NCBI GenBank assembly: GCA_947040475.1
Contig: CAMRBT010000054.1
Span: forward strand, 1-9,262
Direction: 5' to 3'
From: an uncultured Brevinema sp.
GTDB lineage: Bacteria; Spirochaetota; Brevinematia; Brevinematales; Brevinemataceae
Length of the DNA: 9,262 nt
Shown: positions 1 through 7,600 of the stretch, piece after piece
How the letters are laid out: every line of letters starts with the position of its first letter
Numbering within the stretch: the first letter of the stretch is position 1
Notes under the pieces: model-generated
What the model was told of the DNA's origin: nothing
Databases searched by the model: none
Seen by the model: the letters and a program-made list of their open reading frames with translations, nothing else
Program-made: the position numbers and the translations under genes

Positions 1-745
1 TAAAAGTAAGGACAGCTCTTTCTAACCATTCATTATCTAAGCTTGATGGTAAGATATGTCCTGTTTCCACAAAATAAGGAGGGTACTCTATGATTCTATC
101 AGCAATTCCTGTGATAGTAACAATCCCATCATTAATTAATGCGTCAATACTTAATTCATGAGCATCAATATATTCTTCTATAAGAATTTCTGGAAAATCT
201 CTATTATTTTCTTGAGCCAGAGTGATGGCAGTAGTTAGTTCTTCTATAGATTTAACAAGAGAAACCCCTCTTGCTCCCATATTTCTGGTAGGTTTAACCA
301 CACAAATATGATTTAATTCTTCAAAAAAAGATAAAGCCTCTTCTAGATTGCTGATTGTTTTGTATAAAGGAATAGGAACGCCAGCCTTCTCGAATGCCTT
401 ACGCATTAAAGCTTTGTCACTAGCATTTAAGGCTGCATCAGGGTGATGTCCTGATAAATTAAAATGATGAGCAATAGTGGCTACCGTATAAGAAGCATCA
501 GTACCAGCCGTTGCAACTCCATGGATAGCACCTTTTAGGCTTACATATTCTTGGATTTTTTTTAAACTTTCTTGAGCATTCATCGTATCTGCAATAATAA
601 AATCATCAGCAAACTCAAAGCCTAAAGCCTTAGGGTTTTGATCAGTAGCGATTACGGTCAATCCAATATTTTTGGCAGCTTTGATAAGAGGGATTTGTAA
701 TTCACCTGCACCGATAACGATAAATTTTTTACCTGAATAGGACAT
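1..745 (-). CDS. ATP-grasp ligase, CPSase/PurK-like, partial (C-terminus off the left edge)
   Basis: The frame runs open from an ATG at 745 to the left edge and gives 248 residues without a stop. Residues 8-48 form a nucleotide-binding-like pre-ATP-grasp domain: VIGAGELQIPLIKAA near the start, then ATDQNP at 33-38. The ATP-grasp core follows: DKALMRKAFEKAGVPIP (110-126), VVKPTRNMGARGV (149-161) as the ATP-binding lysine and glycine-rich loop, LIEEYIDAHELSIDALI (188-204) as the acidic strand, and VETGHILPS (226-234), which is typical of this family. Such enzymes use ATP to form an acyl-phosphate and then ligate an amine or thiol. The substrate cannot be told from the sequence. Full-length relatives are about 400 residues, so about 150 residues probably lie beyond the edge. 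It is the third gene of the operon, 9 bases after the TPR gene, with AAGAGG upstream of ATG. I am confident of the superfamily but not of the specific reaction. Alternatives include carbamoyl-phosphate-synthase-like and amino-acid ligase subfamilies. Confidence 0.88.
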   Translation of the reverse strand, partial: MSYSGKKFIVIGAGELQIPLIKAAKNIGLTVIATDQNPKALGFEFADDFIIADTMNAQESLKKIQEYVSLKGAIHGVATAGTDASYTVATIAHHFNLSGHHPDAALNASDKALMRKAFEKAGVPIPLYKTISNLEEALSFFEELNHICVVKPTRNMGARGVSLVKSIEELTTAITLAQENNRDFPEILIEEYIDAHELSIDALINDGIVTITGIADRIIEYPPYFVETGHILPSSLDNEWLERAVLTF

Positions 746-750
746 ATATA

Positions 751-757
751 CCTCTTA
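751..757 (-). promoter_or_regulatory. Ribosome binding site of the ATP-grasp gene
   Basis: Read on the minus strand the site is TAAGAGG, followed by 5 bases and ATG at 745. It overlaps the TAA stop codon of the upstream TPR gene (757-755), so the two genes are likely translationally coupled. The site supports the ATG at 745 as the start. Confidence 0.7.
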
Positions 758-2722
758 ATTACTTTCAGATTGTGAAAAATCCACAGTATTTGTGTGGCGA
801 ATTTGACTAATCTGATCAATATTTTTAATAATATTTGTAGATAGAATAACTGTTTTCTTCTTTTTAGGATCATTGGTATTCAAAGAGGGTACAAACTCTA
901 TAGGTACAATAAAAGCAGACTTGATATCAATAATTGATAAAGGGGTAGCATTTTGTTTTATGGTAGCGGTGTAGGGGGTGATAGCAGTAACTGTTGCTGT
1001 AGTCAGAGGAGTAAAGTTTTTATCAAGAATAGCGACAGTTGACTCTGCAGTTAAATTATGAGCAGTACCCAAACTAATCTCAAAACTAGAGTCTGCTAAG
1101 CGTTTGTTTATATAACCAATAGTAGGTAGATCTTGAGAAGCTTTTACAATTAAGTTGATTAGATTTTCTGTCAATCGTTCTGTGGTGAAAGCATGTTTAA
1201 TTCTATCAATTAGCAAGCCTGTTTTATCAAATATTTCGATATTCAATACGGAATTATCTTGATCAATCACCATACTGGTAATAGTGTTATAATCAGTATT
1301 TCGTTGAAAGATAGTTCGACTTTCTTGAACAAATTCTTTTTCTAGTTCTACTACAAAATTCATATCAGGGTAAAAATATTCTAACTCTTTTATTTCTTTT
1401 TGTATAGAAGGCCCAATTCTACCAGAACCATCTTTAATATACATTTTATTTGTATATTGATATAATAGTCTTTTACTAGTGTCTAATCTTTTGGTTTTAG
1501 TGAGATAATTACGTAAAGCTATGGTCTTAGATAGCATAGCATTACCTGAATCTTGAGCAGCCCCGTCCATAATAAGTAAATTAATCGCATGTTGATTGTT
1601 TTGTAGTTTTGCATAATTAATTAGACTATTTCGCGCTTTACTATTAGAAGGATCTAATTCAACTATTTTTTGTAAAAGAGAAAGTCTATAATAACCAACT
1701 CCTTTTTGACGCTCTCTGTCAGCTAAAACTTCAAGATGTTTAGCTAGCTTTAATTTTAAAGCTTTATTATCAGTAGACAATAAATAATTATAAAAAGAGG
1801 ATATATATAATTGATTAGTAGGCTCTAATTCAAAAGCTTGTTGTAAAAACTCATTAGATTTATCGATATTACCAGCAATAGCATATAAATTATGTAATTT
1901 CCATTTTAATAATGCCGTATTTTTTATAGGTAATTCAGAAAGTGTTTGATCTGCCATGTCGTAATATTTCAATGCTTTTGGGTAGTTATTTTGTAAGAAT
2001 GATAAATCTCCAAGCAACCTATTTCTCATAATAGAATTGCCAAAACGAGCATTAGCTTCTTCTAAGATAACAATAGCTTTATTTGGTTTTTTATCAGAAA
2101 TATAAAAATCAGCAAAGGCATCAAGTAAAGATTCATTATAAGGAAAATTTCTAATCCCTTCCAAAAATATTTTTTGTGATAAAGCAGAGTTACGATTTTG
2201 TTGGGCAATTTTAGCTCTTAGGATAATATTTTGCCAAGAATTAGGACTATAATGATAGGCTAATTCTGCTAATCGCTCTGCATCTTGCATAAAATAATAT
2301 TGAAGATTTAATAAAGCAAATTCAGAGTACGCTTCTCCCATGTTAGGGGCTAATTTAATAGCATAGGCATAGGCGTCTTGAGCATTAGTGTATTTTTTTT
2401 GCACTCTATAGATATTTCCTGCAACTACATGATTGCTGGGATTTTCTTTAGATAATAAGATAGCTTTTTGTATATTAGTAATAGCATTGTCAAATTGATT
2501 AAAAGACAACAACAACTCTGCATATGCTCTATAAATATTATTATCATTAGGGTTTTCTTTAAGTAAGAGGGTTAAGCTAGAAATTCCTTGTGCATAATTT
2601 TTATCTGCAATATATTCTTGCACTTGTGCTAGTTGGGTATTTACAGAATCACTAGTTTGAGAAAAATAAAGGCTTGGAAAAAAAACGATTAGCGATAAAA
2701 AAATATATTTTATGATTCTCAT
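755..2722 (-). CDS. Exported TPR-repeat protein with C-terminal beta-rich domain
   Basis: The protein has 655 residues. Residues 1-21 look like a signal peptide: basic MRIIK, a hydrophobic core, then SLYFSQ. There is no lipobox cysteine, so a periplasmic or secreted soluble protein is expected rather than a lipoprotein. Residues about 30-390 are a run of roughly nine or ten tetratricopeptide repeats. The clearest stretches are around DNNIYRAYAELLLSFNQFDNA, VVAGNIYRVQKKYTNAQDAY and LLGDLSFLQNNYPKALKYYD, which show the usual Y/A/G/A pattern and proline at repeat ends. TPR arrays form protein-binding solenoids. Residues about 440-520 are mixed alpha/beta. Residues about 535-615 carry a small beta domain beginning with IGYINKRL and a hydrophobic-glycine pattern resembling the end domains of FlgT/CsgG-type envelope proteins; that resemblance is inferred by eye. 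The start overlaps the DUF2225 stop by 4 bases and has GAGG 4 bases upstream. The role is unknown; an envelope scaffold is plausible. Confidence 0.85.
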   Translation of the reverse strand: MRIIKYIFLSLIVFFPSLYFSQTSDSVNTQLAQVQEYIADKNYAQGISSLTLLLKENPNDNNIYRAYAELLLSFNQFDNAITNIQKAILLSKENPSNHVVAGNIYRVQKKYTNAQDAYAYAIKLAPNMGEAYSEFALLNLQYYFMQDAERLAELAYHYSPNSWQNIILRAKIAQQNRNSALSQKIFLEGIRNFPYNESLLDAFADFYISDKKPNKAIVILEEANARFGNSIMRNRLLGDLSFLQNNYPKALKYYDMADQTLSELPIKNTALLKWKLHNLYAIAGNIDKSNEFLQQAFELEPTNQLYISSFYNYLLSTDNKALKLKLAKHLEVLADRERQKGVGYYRLSLLQKIVELDPSNSKARNSLINYAKLQNNQHAINLLIMDGAAQDSGNAMLSKTIALRNYLTKTKRLDTSKRLLYQYTNKMYIKDGSGRIGPSIQKEIKELEYFYPDMNFVVELEKEFVQESRTIFQRNTDYNTITSMVIDQDNSVLNIEIFDKTGLLIDRIKHAFTTERLTENLINLIVKASQDLPTIGYINKRLADSSFEISLGTAHNLTAESTVAILDKNFTPLTTATVTAITPYTATIKQNATPLSIIDIKSAFIVPIEFVPSLNTNDPKKKKTVILSTNIIKNIDQISQIRHTNTVDFSQSESN

Positions 2723-3630
2723 GATTCCTCATCTTCTTGATTTTCGATATCATCAGCAACACTAGTATCAAAACCACTGGTTGCTAGTTTTTCTAATAAC
2801 TTAGTTGCTTTTGTATATAAATTTTTTGAGTTCGTAACAAGTACTTGGGGCTTATTTTTGGTAGATTTACCAACACCAAATATTTTTGACAGCACACGCT
2901 TTAGAGTTCCAACTTTAACAATTTGCTCTTGAGGATCTAATAAATGAACATGTTTCATAGATAGATAAGCAATCATATATAAAAGACCATCGTATCCAAA
3001 GTTTGTGTCTACGTCGGGTCCCATCCATACAAATCCATCAAAGGATTCTTGGTGAGTATATTGTCTAGTGAGACAATCTGTATAATTAATATAGGATTGA
3101 TAGTAGAGAGAATCTCTTAATTCTTTAAAATGTTTTAGTTTATCTTTTTGATAAAGATCATCTGCTAACCAAGCAGCTCTTAAAGCATACAATCCACGCC
3201 TTGCTGTTGGAGAGGATTCTTTGGGAAGATGTATCGTACTAGCAAATGCCAAAATATAAGCAGCTAATCCTTCGACAGTATCTCTATAGGTAGTAAAATC
3301 AATTTTTTCTCCAAAAATATCTGTTAATAATTTATCTCTATTTTCTTCTTCTGCTTGAATTTCTGGTACCGTTGCAGGCAGAACCTTTTTTAAATCACTC
3401 GACAAACCAGCAAAAAGACAAGAGGGACACACAACAATGGGATAAATCATAGGGTTTATGATTCCATATTTTTGAGTAGGTATGTACATGCGTCTTAGTT
3501 CAAGGGTGAGATCTCCTGCGTTGAGACGACCTCGTCCTGTTTGTAGCTCTTCTTTTTGAAATTTAGTTTGACAAGCGGGACAAGTAATAATATTTTTAGA
3601 AAAGAAAGTAACTTGTGGTTTTTCACTCAA
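2719..3630 (-). CDS. DUF2225 family zinc-ribbon protein (COG1655-like)
   Basis: The protein has 303 residues and is probably cytoplasmic, as no signal peptide or membrane segment is seen. Two CxxC pairs, C17-P-A-C20 and C68-P-S-C71, form a likely zinc ribbon. Between and after them come the features typical of DUF2225: RGRLNAGDL near 34, Y-I-P-T-Q-K-Y-G-I-I-N-P (49-60) and CPSCLFAG (68-75). Residues about 95-235 are mostly helical, with repeated aromatic and alanine positions as in a TPR-like bundle. The C-terminus is a short acidic tail. The family is conserved in Firmicutes and spirochaetes, but its biochemical role is not established. The start is TTG: an AAGGAGA site lies 6 bases upstream and no in-frame ATG fits better. 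The gene is first in the minus-strand operon and ends inside the start of the TPR gene (ATGA overlap), which suggests the two products act together. Confidence 0.88.
   Translation of the reverse strand: MSEKPQVTFFSKNIITCPACQTKFQKEELQTGRGRLNAGDLTLELRRMYIPTQKYGIINPMIYPIVVCPSCLFAGLSSDLKKVLPATVPEIQAEEENRDKLLTDIFGEKIDFTTYRDTVEGLAAYILAFASTIHLPKESSPTARRGLYALRAAWLADDLYQKDKLKHFKELRDSLYYQSYINYTDCLTRQYTHQESFDGFVWMGPDVDTNFGYDGLLYMIAYLSMKHVHLLDPQEQIVKVGTLKRVLSKIFGVGKSTKNKPQVLVTNSKNLYTKATKLLEKLATSGFDTSVADDIENQEDEES
2727..2730 (-). promoter_or_regulatory. Ribosome binding site of the TPR gene, inside the DUF2225 gene
   Basis: The minus strand reads GAGG, then AATC, then ATG at 2722. The 4-base spacing is short, but the same GAGG-4-ATG layout is seen at uppP on the other strand. 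The site lies in the last codons of the DUF2225 gene, in keeping with translational coupling through the ATGA overlap. Confidence 0.55.
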
Positions 3631-3636
3631 AACGGA

Positions 3637-3643
3637 TCTCCTT
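3637..3643 (-). promoter_or_regulatory. Strong Shine-Dalgarno that fixes a TTG start
   Basis: The minus strand reads AAGGAGA, followed by the six bases TCCGTT and then TTG at 3630. This is the best match to the anti-Shine-Dalgarno sequence in the window, and it decides the TTG start of the DUF2225 gene. Confidence 0.8.
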
Positions 3644-3684
3644 GCTTACAAAATAAATGTAATTATTTATTGTAATATATATAC

Positions 3685-3713
3685 ATTGTAACGTAGATAT
3701 GTTTTTTTTTCAA
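3685..3713 (-). promoter_or_regulatory. Sigma70-type promoter of the DUF2225-TPR-ATP-grasp operon
   Basis: On the minus strand the -35 box is TTGAAA (3713-3708) and the -10 box is TACAAT (3690-3685), separated by exactly 17 bases. The predicted transcription start is near 3678, giving a leader of about 48 bases before the TTG at 3630. The run of nine A (T on the plus strand, 3702-3710) supplies the last three bases of the -35 box and the first part of the spacer. The promoter is a sequence match only; no start site is known. Confidence 0.6.
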
Positions 3714-3723
3714 AAAAGAGACC

Positions 3724-3750
3724 CTTTATTCTTTAAAAAAATGAATAAAG
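3724..3750. repeat. Perfect 8-base inverted repeat in the divergent intergenic region
   Basis: CTTTATTC (3724-3731) and GAATAAAG (3743-3750) are perfect inverted arms around an 11-base AT-only loop. The element lies just upstream of the minus-strand -35 box and of the likely plus-strand promoter region. It could be an operator bound by a dimeric regulator that affects both units. A terminator is unlikely because no gene ends here and the arms are AT-rich. The region is so AT-rich that chance is a real alternative. Confidence 0.35.
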
Positions 3751-3768
3751 TACGAAAATATATATAAG

Positions 3769-3774
3769 GATAAT
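3769..3774 (+). promoter_or_regulatory. Candidate -10 box for uppP-ftsK
   Basis: GATAAT lies 28 bases before the uppP ATG and would give a leader of about 22 bases. No convincing -35 box is found 16-18 bases upstream. A second match, TATAAT at 3785-3790, is a perfect hexamer, but it would place the transcription start inside the ribosome binding site. The plus-strand promoter must be in 3631-3802, as the unit has no other upstream space, but its exact position is uncertain. Confidence 0.3.
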
Positions 3775-3794
3775 TTTTTTATTTTATAATAATC

Positions 3795-3798
3795 GAGG
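3795..3798 (+). promoter_or_regulatory. Ribosome binding site of uppP
   Basis: GAGG followed by TTTT and the ATG at 3803. It supports this ATG, which also places the first catalytic motif of UppP at the usual distance from the N-terminus. Confidence 0.6.
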
Positions 3799-3802
3799 TT
3801 TT

Positions 3803-4612
3803 ATGTTATTACAGTTGATTTTTTTAGCCATTATACAAGGCATTACAGAGTTTTTACCTGTATCTAGTTCCGGTCACCTAAACGTTTTAGCCTATATTGT
3901 TTCTTTTGACCAACAGAATTTATTGCTATATTTTTTAGTCTTACATGCGGGTACTGCTTGTGCAGCTATTTTTTATTTTAGGCAAGATATTTATGGTATT
4001 ATCTTAGGATTGTGGGATTTTGTCACAAAAAAAGATACAGAACAAGCAAAAAATGCGATTAAATGGGTACAATTAATTATTATGGTATCTATTCCGACAG
4101 GTATTGTAGGAATAACTTTAAAAAAATCTGTAGAATCCTTAGGATCAAACTTATTAGTAATAAGTATTGCTTGGATGGTTACGGCTGTTATTTTATATGC
4201 TACCAAATTTGTTGTTTCAAAAAAATTAGATCTTACGACTTTTACTTATAAAGATGCTTTTTTAGTGGGACTTGCTCAGAGTGTAGCACTCCTTCCAGGT
4301 ATTTCAAGATCTGGATCTACTATTGCTATGGCATTGTTTTTAGGAGCAACACCTACTTTTGCAGGAAAGCTTTCTTTTTTAGCTTCTTTTGTAGCAATTT
4401 TTGGGGCATTGTTGTTAGAGATATTAGATTACATAAAAGTTGGTGACTCAACAATATCCTTTACTTATTTGTTTATTGGATTTGTTGTATCTTTTATAGT
4501 GGGATTACTCTCACTTAAATTTTTAATTAGTATATTAAAGCATGGTAAATTGTTTTTATTTTCTGTGTATTGTTTTATAATAGGGGCAGTGCTTCTATTT
4601 GTTATTTTATAA
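3803..4612 (+). CDS. uppP: Undecaprenyl-diphosphatase (BacA family)
   Basis: The protein has 269 residues, the usual size for BacA/UppP integral membrane phosphatases. It removes a phosphate from undecaprenyl pyrophosphate to regenerate the C55-P lipid carrier for peptidoglycan and other surface glycans. Overproduction of this family is known to confer bacitracin resistance. Both family motifs are intact: Q12-G-I-T-E16-F-L-P-V-S-S-S-G-H25-L, which fits the (E/Q)xxxE consensus with Q in the first position, and P165-G-I-S-R-S-G-S-T173, which fits PGxSRSxxT. The rest is a series of hydrophobic segments consistent with a polytopic membrane protein, including a very hydrophobic C-terminus ending FVIL. 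It starts the plus-strand unit, divergent from the DUF2225 operon, and 16 bases separate its stop from ftsK with no terminator between, so the two are probably co-transcribed. The gene appears complete and functional. Confidence 0.96.
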   Translation: MLLQLIFLAIIQGITEFLPVSSSGHLNVLAYIVSFDQQNLLLYFLVLHAGTACAAIFYFRQDIYGIILGLWDFVTKKDTEQAKNAIKWVQLIIMVSIPTGIVGITLKKSVESLGSNLLVISIAWMVTAVILYATKFVVSKKLDLTTFTYKDAFLVGLAQSVALLPGISRSGSTIAMALFLGATPTFAGKLSFLASFVAIFGALLLEILDYIKVGDSTISFTYLFIGFVVSFIVGLLSLKFLISILKHGKLFLFSVYCFIIGAVLLFVIL

Positions 4613-4628
4613 AGTTGTAGGTATATCA

Positions 4629-7600
4629 ATGTTCAAAGGTATTTTAAAAGTTGTAATCTCTTACGCTTTAATGTTATTTTCTCTCTTATTAATGATCTCT
4701 CTAGTGAGATTCTCTCCCAATGATCTAGCGTTTTATACGACAGCTCTAAACTCATCATATACGAATGTGTTAGGTGCTTTAGGAGTGCAGATAGCTTCTC
4801 CTTTTGTATTTTTTTATGGCTATTCTTCTTGGATATGGGTCTTATTTTCTTTATTGATAGGAATGCATATTTTAGTGGGAATTACTCCTCAAGATTTATT
4901 AATTCGTTTTACTCTTGCTCATGGTATAGCCCTTTTATGTTCCACACTTTTTTCTTTATTTACTTCTAATTTTTCTTTTCTTACGGGAGGGGTTTTTGGA
5001 GCTTTGATAGGATATATAATAACAAATGTTATTCCTAGCTTTATAATGATTCCTATTGTTTTAACTTTATTAATAGCATTGCTAGCAAAAATGTGGCCTT
5101 ATCCTTTTGAACAATTAGCAAGAATAATAAATTCTTTAGAAAAAGCATCTCAACCTGTATTGGTAACAGAGCAATATGGTGAATATAGAGATGATTCTCC
5201 TCAAGAAAATCTTGATAATTCAGAATTACGAATTCCTATTAATGAGAGAGTAGAAGAAATGCCTCAACAATATTATGCTACTCAAAATAAAGATATGCAT
5301 TATGGAGCAGTGGACACCCTAACAGAAGACTTAGAACCGAGTAATTTTAGATACGAATCTCAATTACCAAGTTTTTTACAAGAAATTGAAGAGAGTGAGT
5401 CTTCAGAGCTTACCCCCCCCGTGTTTATTTGTAAAAAACCTCTAGGAACAGAAAAAGAAAAAGAAATAGTACTTAGAGAAGTAGAAGTCGACCTTCTTGC
5501 TCCTTATTTAAGAGGAAACAGCTCTTTTTATGACAGAATAGAAGAAAATAATTTTCTAAAATCAAGATCATTAGAAGCTTTAGAGCCTTCAACTTTAATT
5601 GAAGATGTTCAAAATATCACTGAGGGGCTTGACGAATTAGACCAATCTTTTGAATCTATGTCACCTACAAGTGAATGGGTGAGAGAGTCTGGAGTACCTT
5701 TATCAAGCTTTATCCGTAATCAACCAAGTGGCAAAAGATTATCTTTTTCTGATGGAATCGTAGGCGAAGTGAATGAAGTTTCAGAAACTCAAATTCCATC
5801 CGATGAAAATGACAACGGTTTTAATACTGATTTCATGACAAATACTACTGCTAATACTTCAAATAAGAATAGAGATGCAGATATAGATGATGAGATATCA
5901 GTTCATGATCTTATAAATGAATCAGCTGAAATGGTGTTTAATGCAGAGCCTCCTGTAATCCCTCAGCATACTTCCAACTTCCCTCCTGTCAGTGGCTTCT
6001 TAACGGACACCCCTATTATCTTGAATGAATTGGATGATGATGGAGAAGAAGTATCAAATTTCTCTTTGGAACATTTTGATATTTCACCTAGCAATACGAT
6101 AGATAATGGTATTATAGAAATATCAGACTCTGAAAAAATGTTGTTGAGTGGAATTGAAAGAACCATGAAAAAACAGCAAGAATCTAGCGATTCCTTAAAA
6201 GAAAGACTACAAAAAAAGCAACAACAATTAGCAGATGCATTTTATAAAACGCAAGACCAAGAAAAACCTACAGTGTTTTCAAATGAAGAACCAACACCAG
6301 CAATATCTAATTTTGTTCTTCAAGATGTTGAAAAGGAAATCTTAGCATTAAAAAAAGAATCTAATGTGCTCGATACTGTTTCTCAAAATATATCTGACAA
6401 TAGCTTTTTAATGGCTCATAATTTATCTGATTCAGAACCAGCATTTGATCCTTTGGGAGACCCTATAAAAGAAACTTCTTTTATATCAGAAAATAATATC
6501 GATTCAGAAAAGCTTATACAAGAGTTTATGATTCCTAATGCGGAAAATATCGATTCCTTATTGAATATAGACCCTGTAGAAGAGGACTCTATGGACTCTA
6601 TAGATTTTAGCAAAATAAGAGAAGGGTTTGATATTCCAAATTTAGTTTCTCTTATGCAATTAAATTTAGGAGAAATTGAATTCCCAGATATTAAAGAATG
6701 GGCTAAAAAAGATTTTGTGCCTGGTGCTAATAGTAAATGGAATGTTGATTTTAAAGACTTCGACAAAGAAGAAACCATTCTACATTTTAAAAACCTAGAA
6801 GAACAAAGAAATCAACCAGGTAATGATATTAACAATATTGATGATATTAATAATATTTATTTTAATAACTTTGACAAAGAAGAAAGCTTCTTAAAATATC
6901 AAGATGTTGCCGAACAAAAAGATGAACCAAAAAATGATATTAATGACATTAGTGATATTGAATTCAGCGACTTTAGTAAAGATGGTACTGTTCTACAATT
7001 TAAAGATATTATTACACAAAAAAATGAACCAAAAAATGAACCAAAAAATGAGATCAACAATATTGAAAAATTGACAGAGCCTGCAGAAGTTGAAGACTTT
7101 GCAGAATTAACAGAGGTAGAAGAGTTATCTTTATTATCAGATGAGCCTTTGGAAGAGGTAGCCTATAGCTTTACTTCAGAATTAGAAAAAGATCCAGAGT
7201 TTGTTATTAGTATGAATGAGGATGACAGTGATCCCGTAAACAATCTCTTAAAATTAAATCCTATGGAAGAATATTCTGCATATATGCCTAAACCTTTGGA
7301 AGAAATAGCATTTAGTTTTTCTTCAGAAGATTCAGACAGAGAACCTGAATTCACAATTCGTAATATTAGCGAAGACAAAGTTTCAAATAATCGTATTACT
7401 CCTGAAGCAACTTCAAAAATAGCAGAACTAGAAAAAATGTCTGTACAAGAAACAATAGTACCAGAAGAGATATTCGCACAAGATTCACTAGAATCAAAAA
7501 ATACAGAGCTTATGAATAATGATATAGCTTTAGAAGAGCCTATGCTTGTTGAGGAATCTATTATTGATGATGTCCTCATAGAAGAAGAAATTACTCCTAC

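Noticed and set aside
658..873. Minus-strand ORF of 71 residues spanning the TPR/ATP-grasp junction
   Set aside because: It overlaps two well-supported genes on the same strand in another frame and shows no recognisable features.
3724..3750. Inverted repeat as a transcription terminator
   Set aside because: Both flanking genes start here and none ends here, and the arms are AT-rich with a long loop.
3991..4251. Small ORFs on both strands inside uppP
   Set aside because: They overlap a gene with both family motifs intact; they are shadows of AT-rich membrane-protein coding.
5963..6166. Minus-strand ORF of 67 residues, and those at 7815-7997 and 7970-8221
   Set aside because: All lie opposite the continuous ftsK frame, the last opposite its conserved alpha domain, and none has a plausible start signal or domain.
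6416..6778. Minus-strand ORF of 120 residues
   Set aside because: Same cause: it is antisense to the FtsK linker and has no family resemblance.
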